The notes beneath the pieces were generated by a model. The model did not search any database and was not told the DNA's origin. It saw only the letters and a program-made list of their open reading frames with translations. DNA of 64,000 nucleotides from Nematostella vectensis (Eukaryota; Cnidaria; Anthozoa; Actiniaria; Edwardsiidae): NCBI RefSeq assembly GCF_932526225.1, contig NC_064040.1:16115994-16179993 (forward strand), read 5' to 3'. The position numbers and the translations under genes were made by a program. Below are positions 1-29,149 of this stretch, piece after piece (the first letter of the stretch is position 1; every line of letters begins with the position of its first letter).

Positions 1-2190
1 AAATGACCCTTTAAAGCGTTCTTCCCACCCATTCATTATAAATTTATTAAATAAGACAATTAAAGAGCCGAAATATTGGCATAGTCCCCTGCTGGTAGAG
101 AAATAATATCTGCTCTGATAAAAGCTTTTTTCTTAGTCTCAAAGGCAAACCTCCCAGTTTGAAATCACTAAGAACTGTTAAACCTGCTCGTGAAATAAGC
201 AACCATTGGTCAGCACAGAGAAAGTGCATAGAAAACATAGTGTGTTGGTAATTGAATAGTAAATAGATACCGGCGATGTTCTATATGAAGAGAAACTGAC
301 TATAAAAAGAAAAGAGATATCATTAATGGGATACATCGCAAAAGAGTTTTGGTTGTGAAGGGTTTTTATTCAGAAATGTCGAAGCTTGTTTGCTGTTTAT
401 TATATCGAACAGACAAATTAGGGGAGAATTTTAATCACTTGGGCGAAAAAAATGAATGAAATCAGTGATACGATTACATTAATAGCGTACAATTTAGAGA
501 GTAACTCAGAAAATCCTATAGCTTTCGGCAAAATCTCTGTTTATAACTAAAACGCCTCAACATGGGGCCGGAGATGTAAACATTGTACTAAAAGCATAAA
601 TTACCTTTGGAGGCGGACGACGGATGAATATAGAATCTGATGTGAAATAGAGAACACCCAAGAACCAGAGAATAAGCAAGGATATAACGATCACTCTCCG
701 TCTTCTGAATATCATGCTGAATAATTTGTATGTACAGGTTATAGAAAAGATCGGGGAAGGACGAGTAGAGAGGCTTGTGATGCGATGACCGGGATAGACT
801 GTACCTAGCCGGTATTTCCCAGATTCCCTGAAATGATGCGCTTTAAGTTTGGACCACAGGAGGACCGTCGAATCAGGTTGGCCAAAACAACATCAACATG
901 TTATTTGCCATTTTCTTATTAGAAGTAGAAGAAGGGAATAGGGCTTTTGAGGTATTTTTTAAGGGTAGCAATTTTTGGTTGTGTAGGAATTTTTTAGAGA
1001 TATTTTTCGAATTTCCTGACAAACATCCCTATCACATAGCCCTATTACCCTGGGTGGTAGTGAATTAGGTTCTTATAAAAAAAAATGAACCTAGCAATGA
1101 TAAAAATCAAGATTCTAATGCAGTAATATATTTAAAGGGGTCTTGACAACATATTGTACAAAGGCCAGGCCGGTATTGACATTACATCAATCTAGATACC
1201 TCACTTCTAACAGCCATTAGTATGTTACCTTTCTTTAACATTAAGACCTATTAAAGAACCTAAGTAGCCTAAAGTTTAAAATAGTACCCGTTAAATAAGA
1301 ACCTGTTTAGGCTAACCTGGAAAAGGCTAGGTTCTTATAAACGGGTAAGTACTGTACTTTCCGTCTGCAAAAACCGTAAACGGAATTAACCCCTGAAATG
1401 TATAGACTAACGATTTCTTAGTTATTTCTGCTTGATTTCGGGCCATGCATTATGTCACCATATCAGGTGCGCAGCCAGATTTGAATGGGAGGGAGGGGGG
1501 AGTATGCCATGCCGGCAGGACCGCTTTTCTTTGTATTTTGCTCCCGCTGTAGGTCGTGTAATCAACAAACATACAAAATAAAAAGATTCCATTCAGTATC
1601 TAATAAATTTTTATTACATCTTTTTGTTTTAACTGTAGTTATTTAGAAAAAAAAAATCTGGCAATCCTTTAGTATTTCTATTCAATGGCATATATATTCT
1701 ATTTTTGGTATATACTATATACCTAAGTCTTAAATTTATAGGTTCTAATATGAATTGTAGTGACTTGTATATGTTTACATCATAAATAAAGTACATAGCG
1801 GATTGTAAGAGCATTTCTCCATATCAAGCTTGAGGCACACAGAATCAATTATCTATATGGGAATAAATCATATAAACACTGACTCGCAATACACTTTATA
1901 AGCATTTCGAGGTAGTAAAAAAAACTGGAAGAATGGTTTGAATAAAATTCGAATGACAAGAGCATTTTGTGCTACCTAATAATAAAAAAAGGCCTTTTAG
2001 GGTCCCACCCTCTCCAAGCCGTGGTTACCGTGTTTACGGCGCGGCACGTGCCCCCCCCCCCCCCCCCCCAAGATGTTTGAAAAAATATAAGGTAATGAGC
2101 AGGTTGGGCGTGGCCTCCAATTTTTCTATTGTGATCCCCCAATATCTCAAGGTCTGCTACGGCACTGTACGTACAGTATAGGCTATCACA
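1..2190. other. Non-coding flank, no gene recognised
   Basis: I see no convincing coding exon on either strand. Short ORFs here have no recognisable motif. The stretch holds a 19-bp poly-C run near 2050-2069 and an imperfect inverted repeat at about 1283-1353. In that repeat an ACCCGTTAAATAAGAACCT arm is followed, about 25 bp later, by its near complement. It would be the 3' flank of the minus-strand gene that ends at 2410. Confidence 0.5.
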
Positions 2191-2196
2191 TTTATT
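2191..2196 (-). promoter_or_regulatory. Candidate poly(A) signal of the AREL1-like gene
   Basis: AATAAA on the minus strand, about 214 bp downstream of the stop codon at 2410-2412. It is the first canonical hexamer I noticed after the stop. This gives a short 3' UTR, but transcript evidence is lacking. Confidence 0.45.
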
Positions 2197-2409
2197 CAAA
2201 CTTTAGAGGTGAGTGCTCTGTGCTGTAATCACGCATTGAAAGGGCATCACATGATCGTAGGGGCACCATATAACCACTCGGACATTATGCGACCACACCA
2301 CCCATAAGTACGCCCGGAACTTGGCCGGAGACCACTGAGGAACCATGATAATACAGCACAGCCTCAGTTAGATATTAGCTACGTGTAAATGCCAGCGACA
2401 CTGTCTGAT

Positions 2410-17952
<15,543 letters not shown>

Positions 17953-18856
17953 GTTGTAAGAAAAAAACTTCCGGATAAAACAATGGCAAAACTCCTTAAT
18001 ATAAGTTCAGAGTAGGATTAACACCCACATGAATAGCTGTACTTGTGCAGCTCATACAATATGGGGCTTTTTTTCGTCTCATTTCCGGAAAGTTTCCGGG
18101 AACTTCCCCTGGTATTTAGTGGTGTTGGTGGTTATGATGAATGGTTGGGAATTGGAGCGCGGGCTACCTTTGCCCACAGGACCCCCGGTCAGCATAGTCA
18201 CAAAAACAGGAATAAGAGAAAAAACAAGGAAACGAGGGCCATTTTTTGTGGACCAATCAATGGAAGTACCAAATTGTGAACTAATTACCAAACTGTGAAC
18301 CAAGAACCAAATTATGAACCTTTGTACCATATTGTGAAGGGAGGGATTTTCAAATACACTCGTGTCCCGGTCGACGGGTTGCCTTTGGTGTACCACTAAC
18401 ACTCAACGCGGGCTCGCCAACGTTGTCACGAGTCATCACGAGTTTCACGAGTAGCAAACAACGACGGAGGAAAGGGAAGACGTTTCCACGTCAAGAGAAG
18501 TCAAAAAGAAAAGGTGACTATCCCCTGCACCTAACCTTAACCAAGACATTACGTTATTCTCATAAAAAGGATTGTTTATTAGTCTTTAGTGGACTTAAAC
18601 TCCGTAAAATTGTTACGTTTTACGTCAATTCCATCTTGCCGCCAAAACTTGAAGTTTCACCTTTAGGACAAGTCAAGCTTTCGTATGTCTATGACAACCG
18701 ACATTTAAGTTATCTGAGTCTAAAGCTTGAAGTATTTGTTAACGAATTCATTTGCCGAAGTTTGATGATGTGCCACAATAGTACTGGATCTACCACTTCT
18801 TTGGAAACTGTTTCGTTCAACAAATGCAGTGTCTACATAAGATGGCTGGTAGCCGG
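17953..18856. other. Upstream region of the AREL1-like gene
   Basis: This is the 5' flank of the minus-strand ligase and should contain its promoter. I see no clear TATA element. A 145-codon plus-strand ORF (18423-18860) has no recognisable motif and runs into the repeat fragment that follows, so I do not call it a gene. Confidence 0.4.
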
Positions 18857-19190
18857 TTAGAAGCTATTGCAGAATACTAATACACGACTGCGGACTTGGT
18901 TATTCACTGAGGCTTTTTTTTCTAGCAAATTTGCGGCCACATTGTTGAAAATGTAGGGAGAACCTGCGATTCTTTTGACCAAATCTTTTGCACTTGCCTT
19001 CTTTGAGAGTGCCCGCTTTATGACTTCAATTTCTTGGTTGCTCATTTCTTGTAGAAGTGTTTGAGCATCGTCGGTAAATTTGTCTTCTACTTGTTTCATA
19101 TTGTTGACCATTTTAATGAAAATGCCCAACATTAATTCAATGTTTTATTCTTTGAGCCATTTAATACCTGTTTCTTTGACTGTTGGGCGC
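18857..19190 (-). repeat. Isolated fragment of the 4.2-kb array unit
   Basis: It matches about 24246-24576 of the array at high identity and includes the same helical ORF (MVNNMKQVEDKFTDDAQTLL and so on, ORF 18857-19132). Similarity ends around TGACTGTTGGGCG at about 19190. It is separated from the main array by the unrelated 1.12-kb repeats. Confidence 0.85.
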
Positions 19191-19293
19191 ATTAGTAGAA
19201 ATCCTATACAGTCAGCGGATATCAGCGCGGGCGCTCATTTTATTTTTTAATTGAACTGCGCATGTGCAGTTCAGATGTGATTTATTATTCAAA

Positions 19294-19471
19294 ATGGCAG
19301 AAGAGAAGCGACTTCGTGAAGGAGACGGCTTTTATCGTCAACTTAACGAGGCGAATTCGGGTGAACTGTTGTGGGGAGGCGTTCAAAAAAGAAAAAAAGA
19401 CGCGGAGGAATGTGGATCCAACATTTTATCCTGTGGAAAGAGTTGTTTCACGGCAAATAAACAATGGAAAG
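19294..19471 (+). CDS. Possible first coding exon of an unrecognised gene
   Basis: An ATG (19294) follows a short GC-rich stretch and opens a reading frame beginning MAEEKRLREGDGFYRQLNEA. The frame reaches a strong donor, AAAG-GTAAGT, at 19471. The peptide is charged, with a KRKKDAEECG segment. I cannot find the next exon: the sequence downstream is repetitive. It may be the 5' exon of a host gene broken by repeats, or chance. Confidence 0.3.
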
Positions 19472-19679
19472 GTAAGTTACCGGATAATTTTACTTTGCTC
19501 ATATTATAATAGTCCAGGTTCCACTCTCAACAATGTATTCCGAACCTTCAATTTACTTGATTACCTGACTACGATTATTTTCTGGTAGTTAAACGTTTTC
19601 GTTTAGCCCACTTAGATGTTTTAAATAGGCTGTAAAGAGTACTGAGATAGGTCTAGTGCATATGAACTTGTTATTCAAG

Positions 19680-22057
19680 TATGACCAAAGAACATTTTAA
19701 TGTTTTTTAAAAAAAAAACATATAGGTGCTCTGCAGTTTGTTGTCCTCCAAGTCAATATTTGCAAAGATTTTCTAGGGAGAAGGTGCAATTTGGCCTTTT
19801 TTCCTGCCTTTTTTTTACAGCTTTTCTTTGAAGCTATGCTTTTGATTTTCTAACCTTAACTAAGTGCTGATACTTTCTTCATGCTGACCAAGTTTGAGAT
19901 CAATCGGACTTAATGCCTAGTCCCCAGGCCCTACTCAAAAGGTCCTGGAAGGTAGTGAAAAAGATAAGCGGCTTTTGTCAATTCTTGATTGATTTGAAAT
20001 CTGATTGCAGGGTTAGATAGCCCTTTATGAGTACATAGAGCTTACCGAGTTTGAGAATTTTAGCTCAAGTGTATAGACCCGAAAAGTTGTCCCCTACCCT
20101 CCGGGACACAGTTTTTTGGAAATAATTTCTGCGCATGCGCACTTATGAAAAAACCGAATAGCGCAACACACGCTCGGGGATGTCAGGGTTCGAATGATAC
20201 CATTTTCGACTCATTTGGACAAGTATTAAGGATTTTGGTTTTTTGAAGGTTTTAGATTTTGGACCTTTTTTGGACCTTGTTTGAACACTGAAAAACTCAA
20301 ACTCCTCCAATCTTAACGTGCATAGGCTCATTCGAGAGCTCTTGAAAAACCATATAGGCTCTCTGCAGTTTGTTTTCCTCCAAAGTCAATATTTGCAAAG
20401 ATATTTGAGGGAAAATGTGCAATTTGGATCATTTTTAACCCCCAAAAAGTCGTACTTGCAAAATCGTTTCTGGAGATTTCTTTCGCTTATGATATAGAGC
20501 TGCGCATGGACACTAACCTCATACATCAAAGTATTGTTTGCTGCTCATTCCTGGCTCGTGGGAATTTTTCGAAAATCGAAAAAAATCGTTGGCACAGAAA
20601 AATTTTTGGGAAGTTTGCCAAAAAAAAGTCTAAACTTCAATCTTCGTCCTGAATCTTTCTTAGTTAGTGTCTACTCGCATAGTTGGACCTTCCCCGTGAC
20701 TTTGGGCAGGCTACGACTAACTTCAGAAATGCCCATATTCTACCTTGGACCACTTTTGGACCTTGTTTGACAACTTAAAAACTCAAACTCATCCAATCTT
20801 AACGTGCATAGGCTCATTCGAAAGCTCTTGAAAAAACATATAGGCGCTCTGCAGTTTGTTGTCCTCCAAAGTCAATATTTGCAAAGATTTTCTAGGGAGA
20901 AGGTGCAATTTGGCCTTTTTTCCTGCCTTTTTTTTTTACAGCTTTTCTTTGAAGCTATGCTTTTGATTTTCTAACCTTAACTAAGTGCTGATACTTTCTT
21001 CATGCTGACTAAGTTTGAGATCAATCGGACTTAATGCCTAGTCCCCAGGCCCTACTCAAAAGGTCCCGGAAGGTGGTGAAAAAAATAAGCGGCTTTTGTC
21101 AATTCTTGATCGATTCGAAATCTGATTGCAGGGTTAGATAGCCCTTTATGAGTACATAGGGCTTACCGAGTTTGAGAATTTTAGCTCAAGTATATAGACC
21201 CGAAAAGTTGTCCCCTACCCTCCGGGACACAGTTTTTTGGGAATAATTTCTGCGCATGCGCACTTATGAAAAAAACGAATAGCGCAACACATGCCGGGGG
21301 ATGTCAGGGTTCGAATGATACCATTTTCGACTCATTTGGACAAGTATTAAGGATTTTGGTTTTTCAAAGGTTTTAGATTTTGGACCTTTTTTGGACCTTG
21401 TTTGAACACTGAAAAACTCAAACTCCTCCAATCTTAACGTGCATAGGCTCATTCGAAAGCTTTTGAAAAACCATATAGCGCGTTGCAGTTTTTTTCCCTC
21501 CAAAGTCAATATTTGCAAAGATATTTGAGGGAAAATGTTCAATTTGGATCATTTTTAACACCCAAAAAGTCGTACTTGCAAAATCGTTTCTGGAGATTTC
21601 TTTTGCTTATGATATAGAGCTGCGCATGGACACTAACCTCATACATCAAAGTATTGTTTGCTGCTCATTGCTGGCTCGTGGGAATTTTTTGAAAATCGAA
21701 AGAAATCGTCGGCACAGAAAAAATTTTGGGAAGTTTGCCAAAAAAAAGTCTAAACTTCAATCTTCGTCCTGAATCTTTCTTACCTAGTGTCTACTAGCAT
21801 AGTTGGACCTTCCCCGTGACTTTGGGCAGGCTACGACTAACTTCAGAAATGCTCATATTCTACCTTGGACCACTTTTGGACCTTGTTTGACCACTGAAAA
21901 ACTCAAACTCATCCAATCTTAACGTGCATAGGCTCATTCGAAAGCTCTTTAAAAACCATATAGCGCGCTGCAGTTTGTTTTCCTCCAAAGTCAATATTTG
22001 CAAAGATATTTAAGGGAAAATGTTCAATTTGGATCATTTTTAACCCCCAAAACGTCG
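19680..22057. repeat. About 1.12-kb tandem repeat with an internal sub-repeat
   Basis: The block around 19728 (CTCTGCAGTTTGTTGTCCTCC) recurs at 20851, 1,123 bp on. Shorter related blocks start near 20355, 21475 and 21960. Each contains CAATATTTGCAAAGAT and GTGCATAGGCTCATTCGA. The alternating long/short pattern suggests a repeat built from two related sub-units. No coding content; the short minus ORFs (20143-20331, 21264-21542) simply repeat with it. A self-complementary TGCGCATGCGCA lies in each full unit. Confidence 0.85.
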
Positions 22058-23224
22058 TTGGAGATTTATTAAAGGAATGAAAATCATTATCAGTTTTCCA
22101 GCGATCATTTTTATGAATTTTACACCAAGCACATGCATAGTTAGCAGTTGCACCTTTAAGACCAAGCATTAGTAACACAAATTTATAATCACCACCAAGA
22201 AAAAAACTCCAAGTTAATTGTTTTATCATTGACTGTTAATTTAACAGAAGCAATATATTGGTAATCTCCTCAAAAGTGACACTAAAGGCTTCCTTTAAGG
22301 TGGTGTATGATTCAGAAGCATTGACAGCTGCAATGTTTCTGTTACCTTTAGCAGACATTACGTTAGCTCCTGTTTGTAAAATAGAGAAAGTTAGAAAAAT
22401 AAAATTGGAATTTCTTGTCATCCTAGCTCCATCTCCATTAATTTTTACCTTAAGTGTCTCATTAGCATAATCAAAATCAGGATTATTGTCAAGAAAGTCA
22501 GCTGCATGAATGGTTAGAAGCTCAGCAAATGAACATTTTGAGCCAAGGTGATTATTAGGGAGGTCTTTAATGTGACAGAGATCATTGTAGTTATCTCTAC
22601 ACTGTTTGATTAGATAAGATTTTGGCAGACCATTTGAAATCATTGAGAGCTCATGGTAAAAATTATCCCCAACACAATATTTGTCTAAGAGGAATAAAAC
22701 CTCCTGTACTTGCCCCTTTTCATCATCACTAAGTCTATCATACTGATTGGTTCCTTGGCCATCTTCAGATTCAGTTGATGTTGAAGCAGCACCAGCACTC
22801 AGTTGATGGACCTGCCCAGATTCAGTTTCAGTGACACTTAACCGAAGTTACTTCAATACCAAAGGCTTTGGCAAACCATAGGGCAAGATTTGCTCTGCTA
22901 AGAAATTCTTTTAGAGTCCTCTGCTTGTTTTTAGCTTCATGCAGTGACTTCCCTTGGTATTGAAGATTCTGAGACCTCTCAAGCTGATCAATATAAATGG
23001 CAAGCTCTTTGTTTGTTTCTGAGAGGTCTTGTATAATGTTCCTTCCTCTTGGACTCCATGAGCACACTCTGCATTTCCTTGTAAAGTTCTGAGGATCTTG
23101 CCTCCAGATTATGGCATCTAGCTTTCCAGTTGACAATTTCATCCTGGAGTTTTTGTACAGATTCTGTTTGGCCTTCAAAGACATGGAACTTCTTTGAAAG
23201 TCCATCTAATTTCATTCTTGCCAT
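22058..23224 (-). pseudogene. RAG1-like DDE transposase, array copy 1 (N-terminal part)
   Basis: Contains the coiled-coil leader (22828-23224), the GDGARMTRNSNFIFL region with the presumed first catalytic Asp (22236-22643), and the GGDYKF...YACAWC block (about 22100-22230). It stops at the array edge at 22058, so the C-terminal half is missing. It carries frameshifts relative to copies 2 and 3, for example around 22230 and in the leader. Confidence 0.75.
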
Positions 23225-24290
23225 GCCTCTAGATGCCCTATGCCCTTATTGCACAGTTTTTTCGTAAACTGTCATTTATTTCTCTTCTAACATTGTTGTC
23301 AGAGGAAAAAACAGAAGCAACATTCAGGCAGAGAATGTTCTAAAAGTGGCACAAATGGGTATTTGAGGAGTAATTTGCTTTTTTCTTCTTCACTTCCGGT
23401 AGAATTTTCAACTTGCCGAAAAAAACTTTGCTCGTGCCAGATTTTAAACATAGGATAGGGTATATCCAAGGCGAAAATAACCTTTCTAGCAGAGGATTTT
23501 GCAGCGTATGATAAGCTCTTGAGCTTGAATTTTACCGAAAAGGTCCGACATTGCGTAAGTAATCTAGATATCCTTTCCAGGTTTGGAATACTTAATAAGC
23601 TGAAAATAGAACAAAGGCTAGGTCACAAAGCATTAAACAGTTTGCATTGTGGGAACAAGATAGCCGAACATAAACAGCCTTTGCTTGTACCGAAAATATG
23701 GCTTGATTCTTGCCGAAATGGACCTCGAAGTGTTATTGTTCTTCTCTTTATGGACTCAACAAATATTGAACATTTTCAGACTCATTTGCAAACAAGATTT
23801 TAATCGGGTATGGAGGAATTATTTTGACTTTTAGCGAGTACTATATCTTAGAGTTCGAACTCAACGTTTGCAAATGGAGGAGGATGTACTATCGAGTGAG
23901 AGGAACGGCCTGTGTATTGCGACTCGAGCACATTTTAGAGGCAAGCATGGCGGAAATAAGTAAATAAAGGTATCTGTGTTTAAAGGGGAATGCGAACAGT
24001 TTATTTTCATCGAAATCCTGTGTAATTTCTACCATATACCAATGAAGTTGTATTGTTGATAGTCTGCCTTTTGCAACCGTAAAAGGTTTAACGGCTTTCT
24101 CACTAAAACCGAGTAAAGTATACTAGCGTTTGTATTCTCATACAGTTCTCTATATGTAAGGTGATCGCAGAAATATATTTAAAGTCCAACAAGGAAAGCA
24201 GCGCACATGCTCGGCGGCCATGCTGTATAGAATTTCTGCTAATGTAGAAGCTATTGCAGAATACTAATACACGACTGCGGACTTGGTTAT

Positions 24291-24518
24291 TCACTGAGGC
24301 TTTTTTTCTAGCAAATTTGAGGCCACATTGTTGAAAATGTAGGGAGAACCTGCGATTCTTTTGACCAAATCTTTTGCACTTGCCTTCTTTGAGAGTGCCC
24401 GCTTTATGACTTCAATTTCTTGGTTGCTCATTTCTTGTAGAAGTGTTTGAGCATCGTCGGTAAATTTGTCTTCTACTTGTTTCATATTGTTGACCATTTT
24501 AATGAAAATGCCCATCAT
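24291..24518 (-). other. Conserved helical ORF of the array unit (copies at 28498-28725 and 32724-32951)
   Basis: A 75-aa reading frame (MVNNMKQVEDKFTDDAQTLL, then EMSNQEIEVIKRALSKKASA, ending NLLEKKPQ) is kept almost unchanged in all units and in the solo fragment at 18857. It looks alpha-helical and charged. I do not recognise it; it may be an exon of the SWIM or transposase gene. Confidence 0.4.
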
Positions 24519-24896
24519 TAATTCAATGTTTTATTCTTTGAGCCATTTAATATCTGTTTCTTTGACTGTTGGGCGGTAGCATGGCAAAACATAATGTATC
24601 GTCAAGAAGGAAACTTGATTTTTCTCCGATGGTGTATATTGCTGATAAGTCACTATACAGTTTAAAGTTGTCTTAAGGTCAGTCAATAGCTACAATACAA
24701 ACCCTGGTCAGACAGCCTAAATTTTGTTTCAACAGAGTCAGGTGGGTTGGATAGTTGGATCTCATGTGATAGGACCATTTTTGGGTTTATTGTTTGAAGT
24801 TTTACTTGTAGCTCATTTTTAGCCTGTCTTTAGTTCTAAACTTTATTTCTTGCTTCATATAATTGGCACTTGATACCTGGATCTCTTGAAGATGTA

Positions 24897-25450
24897 ATTA
24901 CTTATTTTTAGTACAGTCAAGTCCATCACAGGTTGTGGTTTTATCACATCCCCTCTACTTCTCTTATGACATTTTTGCAATCTTGATGTACAGATTTTTA
25001 AAGGATTCATATCATCTTTACAATCAAAATCACAAACATTTTTACACTCATATATGTAGCTGAATTTGCAAATCTTAAGCATTAATGCTAAAGAATGGTT
25101 GCAAAACCCTACTTTACCAGCAACACAAGTGCAGTTTGCATGAATAACCTCTCCTGATAAGACAGGGCAAGATTTATGTTGTGAGGTGGGTCGTTTTTTC
25201 GAAAGCTGTGGTGACAGCTTTTGCTTTGAAATAGAATATATCAGTGTCGCTGGAAGTTTGAATGTCTTTGAGATATTCATCATTTACAAATGTGGTTGCC
25301 TTCCTGATGCAAGTTGCTACTGAATGATTCCTGCTTGGGCAATATTTTCCCCTGTCCTTGCAATATGGCTATTCATGTCAGCTCTGGTGAAGAATGGCAT
25401 TCTTCGCAAATCATTAGGCCATCCATCTTTTGGGTAACACAGAGAAATAA
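24897..25450 (-). pseudogene. SWIM zinc-finger protein, array copy (unit 1)
   Basis: The minus strand reads DGWPNDLRRMPFFTRADMN, then RKATTFVNDEYLKDIQ in another frame, then the SWIM motif C-T-C-x6-F-C-N-H (HANCTCVAGKVGFCNHSLAL). This order is typical of SWIM-domain proteins that are multicopy in invertebrate genomes and often precede a YqaJ-type nuclease domain, which I do not see here. At least two frame changes are needed to read it through, so it is a relic. Confidence 0.65.
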
Positions 25451-25499
25451 GATAAATCAGAGGTACTAGTGATTTTGTTGGCTGCCATTACTATTATTA

Positions 25500-27671
25500 T
25501 CCCCTCGATAAGGGCTCACATGTGAGTTCAGGAATATGAGATCTAAACATCACATCATGTTTCCCGAATAACCGGGATAATTTTTTTCAACCCCTTGTTC
25601 AGTAAATATTTTAATACATTTGTATTTTTCAACAAAAAAGGGAACATGGGCAAAAAGAATGTGCATGTAAGGAGTAACACGAGCCCTCTCGTAACCTTCT
25701 GCCACAGTTTACCATGAGCAAAACAAATCAATCCATTCCTTAACTTGGTCAGCAATTATTTCTGGCAAAATGTTAAGCTCCATGCTAGTAATTTGTATGT
25801 AAGTATTATTAAAATCTTTCCACAGTTGAGTTACCTTATCCCTGCTGTCAAGGGTTAGCAAATCATGCAGTTTATCAGGCAATTGACTGAGAAGTGTTTT
25901 TTTGTTTGATCCTGTTAAACTTGTGAAATCATATTTACCACTTGATGACTTATAAGCATTTAGCTGTTCCCAAACATCAAAAGAAATGCTCAAAGACCGT
26001 ATGGTGGAAACTAGCTTTTTGAGATGGATACCTTTTCCCTCCCCTCTTTTTTTGTCAAAGTCATCCTTTTTATCTCTGTCAATTGCCTGATAGACAAGAT
26101 TCTTAGTTAGAACATCTGTTACTCGCACCATCATAGTGTAATTCGTCAACAATCACATGATCAAGCTCAATATTAAGTAAAGGCTCTGCTCCACAACAGT
26201 AATTATCTGTTGATTTCTTACATAGCTCTTTAATTTCCTTGAGAGATCTTGACATTGGAGATTTATTAAAGGAATGAAAATCATTATCAGTTTTCCAGCG
26301 ATCATCTTTATGAATTTTACACCAAGCACATGCATAGTTAGCAGTTGCACCTTTAAGACCAAGCATTAGTAACACAAACTTATAATCACCACCAAGAAAA
26401 AACTTCAAGTTAATTGTTTTATCATTGACTGTTAATTTAACAGAAGCAATAAAGTTGTTAATCTCCTCAAAAGTGACACTAAAGGCTTCCTTTAAGGTGG
26501 TGTATGATTCAGAAGCATTGACAGCTGCAATGTTTCTGTTACCTTTAGCAGACATTACGTTAGCTCCTGTTTGTAAAATAGAGAAACTTAGAAAAATAAA
26601 ATTGGAATTTCTTGTCATCCTTGCTCCATCTCCATTAATTTTTACCTTAAGTGTCTCATTAGCATAATCAAAATCAGGATTATTGTCAAGAAAGTCAGCT
26701 GCATGAATGGTTAGAAGCTCAGCAAATGAACATTTTGAGCCAAGGTGATTATTAGGGAGGTCTTTAATGTGACAGAGATCATTGTAGTTATCTCTACACT
26801 GTTTGATTAGATAAGATTTTGGCAGACCATTTGAAATCATTGAGAGCTCATGGTAAAAATTATCCCCAACACAATATTTGTCTAAGAGGAATAAAACCTC
26901 CTGTACTTGCCCCTTTTCATCATCACTAAGTCTATCATACTGATTGGTTCCTTGGCCATCTTCAGATTCAGTTGATGTTGAAGCAGCGCCAGCACTCAGT
27001 TGATGGACCTGCCCAGATTCAGTTTCAGTGATACTTAACCCAAGTTACTTCAATACCAAAGGCTTTGGCAAACGATAGGGCAAGATTTGCTCTGCTAAGA
27101 AATTCTTTTAGAGTCCTCTGCTTGTTTTTAGCTTCATGCAGTGACTTCCCTTGGTATTGAAGATTCTGAGACCTCTCAAGCTGATCAATATAACTGGCAA
27201 GCTCTTTGTTTGTTTCTAAGAGGTCTTGTATAATGTTCCTTCCTCTTGGACTCCATGAGCACACTCTGCATTTCCTTGTAAAGTTCTGAGGGTCTTGCCT
27301 CCAGATTATGGCATCTAGCTTTCCAGTTGACAATTTCATCCTGGAGTTTTTGTACAGGTTCTGTTTGGCCTTCAAAGACATGGAACTTCTTTGAAAGTCC
27401 ATCTAATTTCATTCTTGCCATGCCTCTAGATGCCCTATGCCCTTATTGCACAGTTTTTTCGTAAACTGTCATTTATTTCTCTTCTAACATTGTTGTCAGA
27501 GGAAAAACAGAAGCAACATTCAGGCAGAGAATGTTCTAAAAGTGCCACAAATGGGTATTTGAGGAGTAATTTGCTTTTTTCTTCTTCACTTCCGGTAGAA
27601 TTTTCAACTTGGCGAAAAAAACTTTGTACACGCTCGTGCCAGATTTTAAACATAGGATAGGGTATATCCAA
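25500..27671 (-). pseudogene. RAG1-like DDE transposase, array copy 2 (most complete)
   Basis: Leader ORFs: 27435-27671 and a coiled coil at 27025-27421. Core ORF: 26103-26840 (245 aa), with GDGARMT at residues 70-76, GGDYKF at 150-155 and CAWCKIH at 171-177, then D-E-L-H. The continuing frame (25709-26152) is RVTDVLTKNL. After a TAA stop the frame continues TPYMHILFAHVPFFVEKY and FTEQGVEK. Compared with RAG1, the second Asp to Cys spacing (19) is identical, the D-x-L-H motif and H-x4-H-V-P motif are both present, and Glu lies 20 residues after the second His, as for D708, C727, H942 and E962. Three lesions break the frame: a leader frameshift, a frameshift after DELH, and the TAA at 25709-25711. 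Confidence 0.75.
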
Positions 27672-29149
27672 GGCGAAAATAACCTATCTAGCAGAGGATT
27701 TTGCAGCGTATGATAAGCTCTTGAGCTTGAATTTTACCGAAAAGGTCCGACATTGCACAAGTAATCTACATATCCTTTCCAAGTTTGGAATACTTAATAA
27801 GCTGAAAATAGAACAAAGGCTAGGTCACAAAGCATTAAACAGTTTGCATTGTGGGAACAAGATAGCCGAACATAAACAGCCTTTGCTTGTACCGAAAATA
27901 TGGCTTGATTCTTGCCGAAATGGACCTCGAAGTGTTATTGTTCTTCTCTTTATGGACTCAACAAATATTGAACATTTTCAGACTCATTTGCAAAGAAGAT
28001 TTTAATCGGGTATGGAGGAATTATTTTGACTTTTAGCGAGTACTATATCTTAGAGTTCGAACTCGACGTTTGCAAATGGAGGAGGATGTACTATCGAGTG
28101 AGAGGAACGGCCTGTGTATTGCGACTCGAGCACATTTTAGAGGCAAGCATGGCGGAAATAAGTAAATAAAGGTATCTGTGTTTAAAGGGGAATGCGAACA
28201 ATTTATTTTCATCAAAATCCTGTGTAATTTCTACCATATACCAATGAAGTTGTATTGTTGATAGTCTGCCTTTTGCAACCGTAAAAGGTTTAATGGCTTC
28301 CTCACTAAACCCGAGTAAAGTATACTAGCGTTTGTATTCTCATACAGTTCTCTATATGTAAAGTGATTGCAGAAATATATTTAAAGTCCAACAAGGAAAG
28401 CAGGGCGCATGCTCGGCGGCCATGCTGTATAGAATTTCTGCTAATGTAGAAGCTACTGTATTGCAGAATACTAATACACGACTGCGGACTTGGTTATTCA
28501 CTGAGGCTTTTTTTCTAGCAAATTTGAGGCCACATTGTTGAAAATGTAGGGAGAACCTGCTATTCTTTTGACCAAATCTTTTGCACTTGCCTTCTTTGAG
28601 AGTGCCCGCTTTATGACTTCAATTTCTTGGTTGCTCATTTCTTGTAGAAGTGTTTGAGCATCGTCGGTAAATTTGTCTTCTATTTGTTTCATATTGTTGA
28701 CCATTTTAATGAAAATGCCCAACATTATTTCAATGTTTTATTCTTTGAGCCATTTAATATCTGTTTCTTTGACTGTTGGGCGGTAGCATGGCAAAACATA
28801 ATGTATCGTCAAGAAGGAAACATGTCTTTTCTCTGATGGTGTATATTGCTGATAAGTCACTATACAGTTTAAAGTTGTGTTAAGCTCAGTCAATAGCTAC
28901 AATACAAACCCTGGTCATACAGCCTAAATTTTGTTTCAACAGAGTCAGGTGGGTTAGATAGTTGGATCTCATGTGATAGGACCATTTTTGGGTTTATTGT
29001 TTGAAGTTTTACTTTTAGCTCATTTTTAGCCTGTTTTTAGTTCTGAACTTTATTTCTTGCTTCATATAATTGGCACTTGATACCTGGATCTCTTGAAGAT
29101 TAGAAATTAGAAATTAATTAGATTAGATTAATTAGAAATTACTTATTTT

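Noticed and set aside
18423-18860. 145-codon plus-strand ORF as a gene
   Set aside because: Low-complexity basic start, no motif, no splice sites, and its end runs into the repeat fragment.
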